A DNA stretch of 64,000 nucleotides from Xanthostigma xanthostigma. Its lineage: Eukaryota > Arthropoda > Insecta > Raphidioptera > Raphidiidae. Positions 10,531 to 21,132 of the stretch are shown one piece after another. The first letter of the stretch is position 1. The number at the start of each line of letters is the position of its first letter. Location: NCBI GenBank assembly GCA_963575645.1, contig OY754468.1, forward strand, positions 5,456,001-5,520,000, written 5' to 3'. The translations under genes were made by a program, and so were the position numbers. The notes beneath the pieces are model-generated. The model did not search any database and had not been told where the DNA came from. It worked only from the letters and a program-made list of their open reading frames with translations.

Positions 10531-10880
10531 TGTGTATTCAATCTAGGTTTTCGTGACAGTTGTAAAAATTATTTTAAGGCAAATCAAATATTAACAGTTC
10601 CATCTATTTACATTTATCACTCTCTATGTCATTTGCAGAAATTTGTTACTTAATATCCAACTCACAGTACAAGGAATAGCTACCAAACGCGTAATAAGAA
10701 CTCAATTAGTCTTCCGAAACCAAATCTTAGTCTTTATCAAAACAGCCCCGAATACTCTGCCCTAAATTTCTATAACTGCCTTCCTACAGAACTGAAGAAT
10801 TTACCTTTTCTTAAATTTAAAAGGGAGCTTAAATCATTTTTAATTAAAGCTTGTTTATATTCAGTACAAGAATTTTTTTA
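10531..10880 (+). pseudogene. LINE ORF2 C-terminal fragment
   Basis: LGFRDSCKNYFKANQILTVP and SIYIYHSLCHLQKFV (about 10547-10650) match the region after the reverse transcriptase thumb in arthropod LINEs. After a frame change the C-terminal tail reads NLSLYQNSPEYSALNFYNCL, PTELKNLPFLKFKRELKSFL and ends IKACLYSVQEFF stop at about 10880. The same tail signature recurs at 23836-24060 and 32873-33250. Frameshifted relic; role in retrotransposition lost. Confidence 0.7.
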
Positions 10881-11242
10881 AATTAATTTTAATTAAAAAA
10901 TTTATGATGAACTCCTGCTGTATAGCTATTATGGACAATTTATTCTATAGATTACTTTCTCAAAGGCGAATGACCGATTAAAAGCCCAACCACTTTCCTG
11001 AGTTTAGGTCTACCTACTGAGTTTGATCAAGTCCTCTGTAAGACTGTTTGAAGGGTTCCCAAGCATCCTTTTCCCAAACACGATGTATACCAACTTTCAC
11101 CAACTGAATATTTATTTCAGAATGTACCTACGTACTGTTTTAATGATTTATGTCGGTTTGGTATTTTAAGGTTAAAAGTTGAAATAACGTTTGTCTTATG
11201 TTATTGTTACAAAACTGTTGGAGTCGAGGGTACCCTACCCAG
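10881..11242. other. No gene seen
   Basis: AT-rich; probably the LINE 3' UTR at first, then unassigned sequence. Confidence 0.4.
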
Positions 11243-11540
11243 CCTACTTCTATCGAAGTCAAGGTGTATCCAGCGGACGAGCGAACTGACCAGTCAGATA
11301 ACTAGAACAGCTCACACAGTCGCACGAATAACAAACCTTCTGGACGTGGGACTTCTCCATACAGTCCTCGCAACACCCCGTCTCCTCTACGTGAATACAA
11401 CGCCGTCGGCTGAACTCTCTGTCAGATATCGTGTCGGAGTAGTTGTCAAGATCGGCCGTACTGCTTGAGCAGTTAAGACCACCGCACACAAGATTGGTTT
11501 TGCCGCTAAAATCACTAATTCCGCGCGTTTTCATTCCCGA
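11243..11540 (-). CDS. Candidate host exon, Cys-rich, unidentified
   Basis: A block with clearly higher GC than its surroundings carries an open minus-strand frame (11558-11259) whose core reads DLDNYSDTISDREFSRRRCI, then CCEDCMEKSHVQKVCYSCDC and VSCSSYLTGQ. The density of paired cysteines looks selected, and the block matches no repeat in the window. Possible splice signals: CTCAAGCAG before TACGGCC (about 11465) as acceptor and CTG-GTCAGT (about 11290) as donor. The ATG at 11558 lies in the repetitive GACAAAATATC region and is probably not a start. I do not recognise the family. It could also be a decayed transposon coding piece. Confidence 0.35.
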
Positions 11541-11605
11541 CAAAACATCCCCCGACAAAATATCCTACAAACAAAATATCTCCCGACAAAATATCCTTCA
11601 GCAAA
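11537..11605 (+). repeat. Short degenerate tandem repeat, CCCGACAAAATATC unit
   Basis: Four imperfect units of about 17 bp based on CCCGACAAAATATC. Related GTCG-rich repeats are at 21935-22050. Confidence 0.65.
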
Positions 11606-11736
11606 ATTGGTGTGGTTTTTTTTTTTAATTTTTGGGAAGGATTTCTACTCATTTTCATCCAAAACTGGTGTAGAATTACGGTATTACTATCTCACTTTGT
11701 TCACACGACCCCGTATTCCCAGCTTGATCTAGTTTA

Positions 11737-12360
11737 CAAATCTTTGATTAACGTCTGAACAGAACTCTTCAAATAAATAAAATTATCAACCAATTTTTTC
11801 AGACTATACCTATATTGACATTAAAATAATAAAATTATAAATCAATATTTCACTAGATGACGTTTCGATCCGGAACTTCTTCAGAAATAATCTAAAAAAT
11901 ATAAAAATTAATTAGTATATCAACTTATTTTCTAATAGAATGGAGTTTGTTTTATCGAAATATTAAGAAAGAAAACCAAATATTATTTCAAAATAATATC
12001 ATAAATGCTACTTTAATTTTCTGTATCTAATTGAGCATTAAGAGAATTTTTATTAGATTTTATATGTAACATTTCCGAAATACCTCTTTTAAAGAAATTT
12101 GTTTCATTATCTAAAATTTTTATATTATCCAAATTAATTTTGTGATCGTATTCGAGTTAATAATAAACACAAATTCGACTCCATTCAATTAGAAAATAAG
12201 TAGATATATTAATTAATTTATATATTTTTTAGATTATTTTTGAAGATAATCCAAATCCGGATCGAAACGTCATCTAGTGAAATATTGATTTGTAATTTTA
12301 TTATTTTAATGTCAATATATAGTCTGAAAAAAATTGGTCGATAATTTTATTTATTTGAAC
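11737..12360. mobile_element. PLE-A hairpin with antisense GIY-YIG remnant, 624 bp
   Basis: The 12-bp repeat TGATCTAGTTTA flanks it (11725-11736 and 12361-12372). The 36-nt tail lies at the left end, followed by an inverted terminal repeat (GTTTCGATCCGGAACTTCTTCAG near 11862), a minus-strand coding remnant at about 12000-12150 (NIKILDNETNFFKR, SEMLHIKSNKNSLNAQLD) and a sense terminal repeat with GGATCGAAACGTC near 12260. The remnant matches the 1341-1970 copy, confirming one family. Confidence 0.85.
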
Positions 12361-12372
12361 TGATCTAGTTTA

Positions 12373-12894
12373 GTCCGATCGCCACATTATTCAACAGTGA
12401 TTCGAACACATAGACAGGATATTATTATGTCCTTGTATTAGTACAGTGAGAGATGTTAGACTTCGTTTACCATCTCGTTATTTCTAGTAGGTATAATATC
12501 TATATATTCTTGTATAAGCAGCACACTGGTCGGTTCATTTCAATTCGCATTTCGTCGATGTAGAAGGCCATGTTTATTTACTTTACATTATAATGGAAGC
12601 CATTGTGTACTGTCCATCATAATATATACGTAAAATAATATTGTTGACTTAGGGCCACCGAACACATGCTACTGTTTGTATCGAAAGCGCGCGATTTAGC
12701 AAATAGGGTATACGTATTTGCTTGGCATTTTTTATACATTAACAAAGCAGTAAATTCTAAACAAAATGACATCTAAATCACTACATTCTGATTTCAGCAA
12801 GGTCAAAAATAGTTTTTGAAATATTTATGTAATGGTCGCTGCACACGTAGCAAAATGTTGTTGCGAAGTAGAAATTGTATAAAAAACTATGCTA
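12373..12894. other. No gene seen
   Basis: Unassigned non-coding sequence with no repeat recognised. Confidence 0.4.
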
Positions 12895-13800
12895 ATAATC
12901 CAAGTCTTCTTGGTTTTCGGGCTGATATGCCGTGGTTTATTGGTATTTCTACCTGACGTTTAGTCTACAACTGCGGTAGACATTGCCCGTCGGCAAAAAT
13001 TTTTTGACACATACTCTCCCCAAACTTTGTACATGGCTTCATTAAGCCTAGTCTGACACCTATTTCCTCTATGACTTTTCTTGATTTTGGGGCGTTTTCC
13101 TTCTAAATTTTCCGAAAGATGTCCTTTGGACGACATGTAAAAATTTATAGATACTGTTTATTTTTTTAATTGGATAGCTTGAAAACTTCAACGAAAACGC
13201 TAAAATAATGTTCTCTGACAAATAACATGAACCATTTAAAATGTCTGACACCTCGAATATGTTTTACATATTCGAGGTGTCAGACATTTTAAATGGTTCA
13301 TGTTATTTGTAGTTATTTGTATAAGTGTGTCGACAAATGCGGTACTTCCGTCTTTTATGGTCAGCGTGCTCGTGTTCTCTACTCGGTCGTAGTATGCTCT
13401 TCTGTGATTGGTCGTTCCATTCAGTAGGTTGGTATTGCACAGTGCTGATGTCCAGGTTTTACCTAGATTCAAACCTTCATCTTTGCAGTTGAAATTATTT
13501 GTGTGTTTGTGTATTTCTATGGCCTCTCTGTATATGCGTGGGTAGTAACTCGATGTTCTGTCTATAACTTTGGTTTCTTCAAAAAGGATCTTGTGGTTGT
13601 CTATAGAGTCAACGTATGCTCGGCTCTAGACAACCATAAGATCCTTACCTATGAGCAGCCTAGAAGGACACTTCGCCCGCTACCACATCGTCTTTGATAA
13701 TGTCTACTGCAGTTGTAATACTAATGGACCATGGCATACAAGCCCGAAAACCAAGAAGATTTGGATCAACACCGGCCGTGAAAGCCTACACACTTGGATA
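12895..13800 (-). mobile_element. Second Penelope-like family (PLE-2), GIY-YIG C-terminal remnant
   Basis: The minus strand about 13625-13240 encodes DNHKILFEETKVIDRTSSYY, then PRIYREAIEIHKHTNNFNCK and DEGLNLGKTWTSALC. This is the conserved stretch after the GIY-YIG core in PLE proteins (H-x-I-x-F/W, REAIEIxKxxxxFN). Terminal sequence follows at 12960-13000, where GTCTACAACTGCGGTAGAC precedes a GTTTAG that would be GTTTCG in an intact core; a related piece, GTCTACTGCAGTTGTAATAC, lies at 13700-13719 in the opposite sense. Degraded. Confidence 0.7.
13221..13308. repeat. Perfect 88-bp hairpin inside PLE-2
   Basis: About 43 bp either side of a 2-4 nt centre at 13264-13266 are exact reverse complements (outer ends CAAATAACATGAACC / GGTTCATGTTATTTG). 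Complete identity implies a recent inverted duplication or a copying artefact. Confidence 0.85.
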
Positions 13801-14469
13801 TGCTAATAAAGTCCAGTTTAAAAAAAATACCGTTTTAATCGATCTGAGCTGGGCTATGCCGAGAACTGAGTGCTTGTAATGCTTAAAGCACTTTGTAAAA
13901 CTCATGCTTGATGCTTATAGATCACTTGCATACTTATTGAGCACGTAAGCATTAGGAATTCACACTTTAACCCCTTTGGTCCTGGCGGTCATTTCAATTT
14001 CTAACGCGTGTGATTTAAGTCAGCGTAATTAAATATCAAATATAAACATTTCATTGTGCTTGGGGCTTATCTGAGATGTGGGCATACTAAACAAAGCAAA
14101 GAAATATTATGTGGGTAGGAGAAATTTCGAGTCAAGTATTGGCCGCAGTCATGGACTCACGCAAAGCTGGTAAAAGTGTACATTCTGATTATTTATTACT
14201 TAGTATAACTTACCCATTTTCATGATGTAATCTATTTTTCTTGTGCGCAGATATTTATTTTAATTTTATTATGTTTATTATTATTTTGTAACGAACTTAT
14301 TAATTCATGTTTTCAATAAAATACATTGATAGCAATTAAAAGACGTGTTACAGCTATGCTTTTCGTATAGTAACATACGTAGTAGGTCATTGTCAAATCT
14401 GACTTTCCGACAACGTTTCTGCAACTCATCATCACATTAAAAAATAAGCCTTTTCAAAACAGTTGCCCA
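13801..14469. other. No gene seen
   Basis: Non-coding; nothing recognised apart from a short open frame that ends at 13879. Confidence 0.4.
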
Positions 14470-15185
14470 TCTATACTAATTTATAAAGCTGAAGAGTTTG
14501 TTTGTTTGGTTGAACGAGCTGATCTCAGAAACTACTGGTTCGAATTGGAAAAAAATTTGTTGGATAGCCCATTTATCGAGGAAGGCTATAGGCTATATAA
14601 TATCACGCTACGACCAATTGGAGCGGAACATCAATGAAAAATGTCGCAAGATGTATTTCAAAATTAGTCCGTCCGACAAACATTACCAGGTGAAATGCCT
14701 TAACTAAATATTGCAATATTAGCGCGTCACGCTCAAAAGCCCGGGTAGCTCAGTCGGTAGAGCGTAAGACTCTTAGTGCCAGGGTCTTGGGTTCAAGCCC
14801 TACGTCGGCGAATATATTTTTATTTTTTTTTATTTTTTTATTTTCTACATTTCTAAGGCTTATATTTCAATTTCTTAAAAATTTTATTACGAGTAATAAA
14901 ATTAAATAAATCTAATTAATAGCTCATTTGAAAACTGTTACAACTATAGGTAGATATCTATATAAAAATAATTTTTCTACAGTGTTTTCAATTACTTAAA
15001 TATTTGTTATATTAAAAGAAACTTATTACTTTAAAAAACTATAAATACTACTTTTTAACGACAAAAACTTTTGAACGGTAATTCCGATCATTCATCTCGC
15101 TAAACTAAGATGAATGTGCGTACTCATGTCCATTCCTTCCCCATTCGTTCTTTTGCATCCAGGTGAAACCGGGCGGGACCGCTAG
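14470..15185 (+). mobile_element. Non-autonomous Helitron with a tRNA-Lys-like module
   Basis: It starts TCTATACTAATTTATAAAGC, contains the CTCAGAAACTACTGGTTCGA block typical of insect Helitron-type repeats, and ends GGCGGGACCGCTAG before T. The TC start and CTAG end between A and T are Helitron hallmarks. It encodes no Rep/helicase. The interior (14739-14811) is tRNA-Lys-like and is followed at once by T-rich DNA. A second copy is at 61058-61750. Confidence 0.75.
14739..14811 (+). pseudogene. tRNA-Lys(CTT)-like pseudogene in a Helitron
   Basis: GCCCGGGTAGCTCAGTCGGT and GACTCTTAG (anticodon CTT) then GGGTTCAAGCCC match eukaryotic tRNA-Lys. The 3' half of the anticodon stem (TGCCA) does not pair with the 5' half and the acceptor stem is damaged, so it should not work as a tRNA. 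The A and B boxes remain close to consensus. Confidence 0.75.
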
Positions 15186-15522
15186 TAGTCGATAAAGGCG
15201 ACATGATGTTAATTTTCATTTCTAGATCAATTACAAGAATATGTTTGATTAGAACAGATCGTTGTAAGGCAATGATAACGTGATAAAAGAAAAAAGGAAG
15301 ACAGAAAGATAGAGAGAGAGAGAGAAAGAAGGGGGGAAGAGCAATCAAGACACAAAACAAGGGAATGAGTTTAGATTGTGATGCTGTAACTAATAATGAA
15401 TTGGGCCTTGTACTTTATTATATGTACCTATATGTATACAACGCATATTATACTATATTATGTACAAGCAACTGTGTATTATAGAGGAAAGTCGTATAGA
15501 GGTAATCTTGATGCTTCTTAAT
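15186..15522. other. Purine-rich tract, no gene
   Basis: A GA-rich run at about 15292-15340 (GAGAGAGAGAGAAAGAAGG). The minus-strand frame through it is low-complexity and not credible. Confidence 0.6.
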
Positions 15523-16839
15523 TCTTATATATAAAATTTCCGTGTCACAATTTTGGCCATGCTAATCTCCGAAATCACAGAATAGATTTGAATGAAATTT
15601 TGTAAACGTATCTTGCTTGGTGCAACTTACGCTATAGGATAGTTTTTATTAAATATTCTGCTGATTGTTAGTAGAAGTTTTGTTCCAAAATATGTATTGA
15701 AGGAGATTTATTTGGTTGAGGAACAATTGAAAATAAGCTTTACCAGTGTATCGCTTGTGGCCAACGTTTCGAAAAATATATTTTCATCATCAGGGCCTAT
15801 GAACATGTATAATATTCGTTACATATATTATTATAATTTCTAACTTACATTATAAACATTATAGATAGATAATACTAAAAGCTATAACATACCTCAATGC
15901 AAGTTAAGATGGTAAATTGTAAAAATAATTCTAATATACATGATCATTTATTATGAATCTCGACAATTTTTTAATTTTAAAATTATCATAAAACAGTTTT
16001 CTTATAAAATTGTTCTGTCAATTGTGCAAATAATATTGTACTAATGTATATAATAATGTGTTACATCAAAAAAAAATTCAAACACTGTCAATAAGAGAAC
16101 GGACATAGATGGGTTAAATAACATTTATGGCAATATAATTAATTAACAAATTTTAACAAATTCTAACTTGTAAACAAATGCAGTTTGTATAGAGATAGCC
16201 TTTCTTATACATTAGTACAATATTATTTTGCACAATTGACAGAACAATTTTATAAGAAAACTGTTTTATGATAATTTTAAATTTAAAAAATTGTCGGGAT
16301 TCATAACAAATGATCATGTATATTAGAATTATTTTTACAATTTACCATCTTAACTTGCTTTGAGGTATGTTATAGTTTTATTATTATCTATCTATAATGT
16401 TTATAATGTAAGTTAGAAATTATAATAATATATGTAACGAATATTATACATGTTCATAGGCCCTGATGATGAAAATATATTTTTCGAAACGTTGGCCACA
16501 AGCGATACACTAGTAAAGCTTATTTTCAATTGTTCCTCAACCAAATAAATCTCCTTCAATTAAATATTCTGTACAAAATTACGATGTTTTCTCAAAAAAA
16601 CTGTTTTAGTAACATGTAACGACATTTACTCAAAGCTATTAGTTCAGAAGCAAACAAAAAAAAAACAGTTTTAATACAAAGTAGCAACATCTGATAGAAT
16701 TCGCTCAAAGCTATCAGTTCAGAAGTAAATGGTAGAATTTGCTCAAAACTATTAGTTCACACGTCGGGCCGCAAACGAAATACATTTTGCAGAATTATTA
16801 TATCTATCACATCTGAGTGAAACCGGGACGGATCGCTAG
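15523..16839 (+). mobile_element. Helitron interrupted by PLE-B
   Basis: The start TCTTATATATAAAATTTCC with GTGTCACAATTTTGGCC and ATCTCCGAAATCACAG, and the end GTGAAACCGGGACGG-ATCG-CTAG before T (16836-16839), are Helitron-type. About 900 bp in the middle is the PLE-B insertion. Non-autonomous. Confidence 0.65.
15661..16558. mobile_element. PLE-B hairpin, 898 bp, with 13-bp target duplication
   Basis: ATTAAATATTCTG flanks it at 15648-15660 and 16559-16571. The arms (about 15694-16048 and 16207-16558) are about 350 bp and nearly identical, around a loop of about 155 bp. The core CTGATGA, a stem of GAAAA/TTTTC and GAAAC lies at 16463-16490 (plus) and 15766-15793 (minus). No coding sequence remains; assignment to PLE is by structure and core. 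Confidence 0.8.
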
Positions 16840-17218
16840 TACAACAAGAAAAATGTCAGTTAATTGAGCAACAAAATTATTCCAAGTTTATATGGATCGC
16901 AATCTAAAGTCAGTGTCACATCAACTTTTTTAACAATTGTGAATATTTAATACGGTATAGTGCGTACTATTAAAAGGCCGTTTCAACTATATGAACGCAA
17001 AATTTTTCGCTGTTATCTTTCCTAATGAAAAGAGAAATTGTCTTGATTTAGGAATTAGATTAATAAATAAAAACACTTTCATTGTTGATTCACCCACAGC
17101 TCTTACTTCTGTGAAGGTTCATATCTGACGTTATCTAAGATAAAAATTAGCTCTCGTATGATGTGAAATATACAGTTACAAATGGCTATATATTAGAATG
17201 ATGAATTGACCTTACTGT
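16840..17218. other. No gene seen
   Basis: AT-rich non-coding sequence. Confidence 0.4.
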
Positions 17219-17291
17219 GTCACTGTGGAGTAATGTAACTCAGTCCGCCGCGATAGTGGAAAGATTCGGGGTTCATATCCCGATGGTGACA
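17219..17291 (+). pseudogene. tRNA-like sequence (73 nt)
   Basis: The ends GTCAC and GTGAC can pair as part of an acceptor stem, and the T arm TCGGG-GTTCATAT-CCCGA has a perfect 5-bp stem with a B-box-like loop. The D and anticodon arms are poor. Probably a tRNA relic or SINE head. Confidence 0.45.
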
Positions 17292-17516
17292 TTGTTTGAG
17301 AAATAAATTTTTCTAATATAGACATGTAACAATGGGTGCTTTAACAATGCAGCAACAGAATCTTTAAAGTTTTTTAACAATGTTTTGTGCAGCACCGCAT
17401 ATGTCTACTAGATTCATTAAGCGGGAATTTTCTTTTACAATCTTCAAATTTATGTGCTCTATCAAATTATTGTAAACATTTTTCTTAGTATACCTTGCAT
17501 TTTGTGGTTGATTATA

Positions 17517-17850
17517 CAGTAGACTCTCTCTAATCCGGCACTTTAGTAGTTCGGTACGTCCAATAATCCGGCACCCTCCGCTCACGCGTCCCTCACCCCT
17601 CCTTATTTTCGTTCCACGCTCGCGTACCGGCATCAGTATAACCTCAAAAATTATCACAATTGCAAGTACCTATATATTTACCTTTTGTTTTCAAGTTGAA
17701 AATAGTCTAGCTAAAAATGTTAAGTAAACAGGAAAATAAGACTATCTTTGAAAGATAAAGTGAATGTTTTAAAAAAGTTAGGTAGTGGAGAAAACATTTT
17801 TCGATACAATCCAATAGTCCGAACATTCCAATAATCCGGCACCCCCTAAT
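17517..17850 (+). mobile_element. Tigger/pogo-type element with N-terminal transposase remnant
   Basis: CAGTAGACTCTCTCTAATCC begins right after TA (17515-17516), the pogo target. AATCCGGCACC recurs at 17567 and 17831. At about 17738-17815 one frame reads RKIRLSLKDKVNVLKKLGSG ENIF, the CENP-B-type helix-turn-helix at the N-terminus of Tigger transposases (DNA binding at the inverted repeats). The rest of the transposase (DDE domain) is missing. A related 366-bp element at 50654 keeps the C-terminus instead. Confidence 0.65.
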
Positions 17851-18148
17851 TTTAATTAGTCTCCAACATGTTTTATTTCCAAATGTTATTAGATTCATAA
17901 TAGCTCTACTATGTCACATTCCATAATTCCACTTTGTTTAAGTGGCTCTGGACGTTAACTGCTATTCCTCCAAAACACATATTTTTTGGGCTTGTGTCAC
18001 ACGCATAGGAGAGCACAAGAGAAGTTGTAGACTAAGACACATTGAAAAGTTTGCAATAGCCGAGCACACATTGACTCTAGACAACCACCAGATCCTCTTT
18101 GAAGAAATCTAAGTTATCGACAGAACATCGAGTTGGTCTCCGCGCATA

Positions 18149-18829
18149 CACTGCAAATCGGAAGTGTGCTAATTTGACACGCCATAGCGTGTTTTTTCTT
18201 GTAGTCGTTTTAAACACACAAACAGGCGTGTTAATTTAATAACACACTTATGCGTGTTTCAATCCGTTTGGTGTGTATCGTGTTCACAGACAAACAGACG
18301 CACAGAGTTTTTCCAAAAAGATGTTTTTTGGATTCGGGCGACCTCAAACCGAGAAGATATTGTAAAATTTTGAAAAGTGATTTTTGATTTAAACTAGTAC
18401 TATTCCTCACTTGTGGGTTGGAAGGGTAAAAGTAGTATGAGTTATTTAATAAATTTCTGTCATTTTAAAAATAAAAAATAATGAATTATTTATTTTTCAA
18501 ATAGTATATTTATGCTGGCTTGAACACGTGTTACTTTAAGTTTCTCCACTCTAAAGCCACACTTAAGAGTGTAAAATGATCTTACACGTGTTCTGTCAAC
18601 ACACCTGTCTATGTATTTGTACTAAGTGTGTTATTCTCGTGCTGTCTCACCAAATGTGTTTTGATTCTAACACACTTAACTGTGTTAATATTGCGTATTA
18701 GGTACACGTTTCTATATAACACGTCGTGTACTGAAGTCATATTTTTTAACACGGTATAAACTATAAATCATAAACACACTTAAACGTGTTGAAATAACAC
18801 GGTTTGTATCACGCCTAGATTTTCAGTGA
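18149..18829. mobile_element. CACTA-like MITE with AACACG/CGTGTT subterminal motifs
   Basis: The ends are CACTGCAAATCGG and the inverted CACTGAAAATCTAGG. The TSD is ATA at 18146-18148 and 18830-18832 with one extra A. Short inverted motifs based on AACACG and CGTGTT are repeated throughout, as in the subterminal arrays of CACTA/EnSpm elements. The empty site is in the PLE-2 copy near 13535-13545. A family-X fragment (18262-18434) sits inside. Confidence 0.65.
18262..18434 (-). repeat. Family X fragment, 5' part
   Basis: The reverse complement matches the family-X start: ACCC-TTCCAACCCACAAGTG, the GGAAAAACTCTGTGCGTCTG block and CACGATACACACCAAACGG. It lies within the CACTA-like element. Confidence 0.7.
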
Positions 18830-19110
18830 ATACAGGGTGGCCATAGAAATACACAAATGCACACAAAATTTCAACCGGAAAGAAGAAGACTTGAATCTAA
18901 ATAAACCTTGGACACCGACACTGAGCCATACCAACCGACTAGCGATATTTTGATGAAAACACGTCGAAAAGTGTTGTTTTAAAATAAAAATTGTACAAAA
19001 GAACAACGTTTGTGCAATGCTTTTCTTATAAAAAAATATGTGTAATCACAATCCAAGTTATCTTTTTTCGAGATTGACAAAAATCAAAAACACACAGTGG
19101 TCTATTTTCA

Positions 19111-19513
19111 ACTAGCTGCTTCCCGCGGCTCCGCACGCGATTGTGATGAAAAACGATAGAGACAACAGTAATGAAGCCTTCGGCTATAATATATTACATA
19201 TCCGAAACTACTGGACCGATTTTAGCGGGACTTTCGCTGGTAGATAGCTGATGTTATAAGGAGTAACTTAGGCTACATTTATTTTATTTATAACATATAT
19301 CCGAAGGTTCCACTATTGTTGTCGCTGTGTTTCATCTCAATCACGTGCGGAACCTCGGGGAGCAGCTAGTATAAAATAAATGTAGCCTAAGTTACTCCTT
19401 ATAATATCAGCTATCTTCCAGTGAAAGTTCCGTCAAAATTGGTCCAGTCGTTTCGGAGATTAGCCAGAACAAACAGATAGACAGACAAAAACTTTTGTGT
19501 TATAAGTAGATAC
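19111..19513. mobile_element. Inverted cluster of Helitron ends
   Basis: ACTAGCTGCTTCCCGCGGCT at 19111 is a Helitron 3' end on the minus strand; GGGGAGCAGCTAGT ends at 19370 on the plus strand; 19371-19513 is a Helitron 5' half on the minus strand (ATCTCCGAAACGACTGGACC when reversed). At least two copies have been juxtaposed or inserted into each other. No Rep/helicase. Confidence 0.65.
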
Positions 19514-20058
19514 CGTATATACCTACATTTATACTCATTTAGTAAAAGCTGTTATTTTGACATTACAAAAAGACACTCAAATTTTATTTATCTGAATATG
19601 ATACACGAAAGAAGGTAAATAATTGTAGATTTAACTTAAGAAGTGATAAATTTTGATCTAAATTGTTAAAATCTCTGAATAATTCACAATTTGTTGAAAC
19701 GACCATTCGGCTATACAAATGTACGTACGTATGTATAAACGTATATCATGCATGTGTGTATATAATTCATGTGTTTTTATGCCCGTATTTACCCTACGGG
19801 AGCAATGGGAGCAGAAGGACCTGCCACCCACACTCCCCTATATTGTACGAGGCTCGTTAGTGACGGATTAGCGATGTACGTGAGCGGCTTGACGAAAGGA
19901 TGTGACTCCCCTTTACCCTGACTTCCCCTACACACAATCAGCCAGTAGGGGCGCGAAAACATACCTTAACATTTACCTATACAGATAAGTAAAATTGAAG
20001 TGTCTGTAATGTCAAAATAACAGCTTTTTACTGCATATGAAAGTATATACGGTACTTA
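19507..20058. repeat. Inverted repeat with ~90-bp arms around a unique core
   Basis: The segment 19507-19600 (ACCGTATATAC...AGCTGTTATTTTGACATTAC) is the reverse complement of 19970-20058. The core (about 19690-19960) has higher GC and includes a GTACGTACGTATGTA tract. No coding sequence recognised. Confidence 0.65.
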
Positions 20059-20612
20059 TAACAAAAACAATTTTTAAAGTTTTTGTCTGTATTTCTGTCT
20101 GTTTGTTTGTTCCTGTTAATCTCCTAAACGACTAAACCGATTTGGTGGGACTTTCACTGCAATTAGCTAATGTTATAAGGACTAACTTACGCCATTAAAA
20201 ACTGTAGTTCAAAAAATTGATATTAATAATTAGATTTCACATTGTTACAGTCACAATACTATAAGTATAAGAAAAATTTGCTTTCCAACAATGTAACTGC
20301 CGGAACTTAAACCCGAAACTTCCACTCACCGCTTCCTCCTCCAACGACTAAATATCACAAATGCTACCTGTCGCGCGGGCGCAGAATGCGCGAACGGCTA
20401 TTGCGGGTGGTTGTGTCTCAACGTTCGCTTTGAAAAATTGTTTTCTAGCAGTTAGATCATACTTTTTGTTTGCTTAGGTATTTTTTATTTGTTCCTCTAT
20501 ATATAGGTAATATCTATATTCTATATACCTATCTACAGCCGAAAGCTCCACTACTTTTGTCGCTACCGTGTTTCATCACAATCTCGTGCGGAGCCGCAGG
20601 GAGCAGGCTGGT
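20049..20612 (+). mobile_element. Helitron copy with interior insertion
   Basis: It starts with ACTTATAACAAAAACAATTT-GTTTTTGTCTG, has the CTCCTAAACGACTAAACCGA block, and ends GTGCGGAGCCGCAGGGAGCA near 20610. The segment of about 20215-20520 does not belong to the family and separates the two halves. Confidence 0.6.
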
Positions 20613-20960
20613 ATATACTAATATTATAAATAAGAAGAGTTTGTAAGTTTGGATGTAGGAGGTAATCTTCGAAACTACTCATCCGATTTCACCAATATTT
20701 AGAACGCACCTTCAGGATAAACATAGGCTGTCTATAATCGCGTTAAAATAAAAGCGCTTTTCGTGGAGACCAATTTTGCAACGTAAGTCTAAAGTCGACG
20801 AAAAAACGATGGCAATCTGAAAATTTGGACAGGAAGCTGCTAGTCGATACAAATATAAATATGAAGTGTATCTTCGAAATATATTTTACTTTTTGCATGT
20901 ATCTTCATATTGTTTTAAAAAATCGATATTTTGGCACAGACCTACGACAATAATTTTACT
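20613..20960 (+). mobile_element. Helitron 5' part, abutting the previous copy
   Basis: ATATACTAATATTATAAATA starts immediately after the preceding 3' end, followed by TCGAAACTACTCATCCGATT. The 3' end is not found. The head-to-tail junction suggests tandem insertion at one site. Confidence 0.6.
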
Positions 20961-21132
20961 CCTCTTGCATTAGTTCCCATTTACAGTTCTTTTTCTTTTG
21001 ATTTAGTTTGATACATCAAGTTGTCATAAATATATTTATTTGCTTATAAATTCAAAGAAAATGTATGTGAGATCTGTTTATTGTTATGACGGTTACCCCG
21101 CAAGAGCTGTCAGAATAATTAGTTTTAAAAAA

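Larger units (their letters stand above)
17975..18975 (+). mobile_element. PLE-2 GIY-YIG fragment split by a CACTA-like element
   Basis: Left of the insertion the plus strand encodes GEHKRSCRLRHIEKFAIAEH, TLTLDNHQILFEE and VIDRTSSWSPRI; right of it, HRNTQMHTKFQ and related frames corresponding to REAIEIHKHTNNFN of the 12895-13800 copy. EHxRxxRL...AxAEHxxxxxHxIxF is the typical post-GIY-YIG region of PLE proteins. Degraded. Confidence 0.7.

Noticed and set aside
14739-14811. Functional tRNA-Lys gene
   Set aside because: The anticodon and acceptor stems do not pair; it sits inside a repeated Helitron.
15124-15360. 78-codon minus-strand frame
   Set aside because: It depends on a GA-rich low-complexity tract and crosses the Helitron end.
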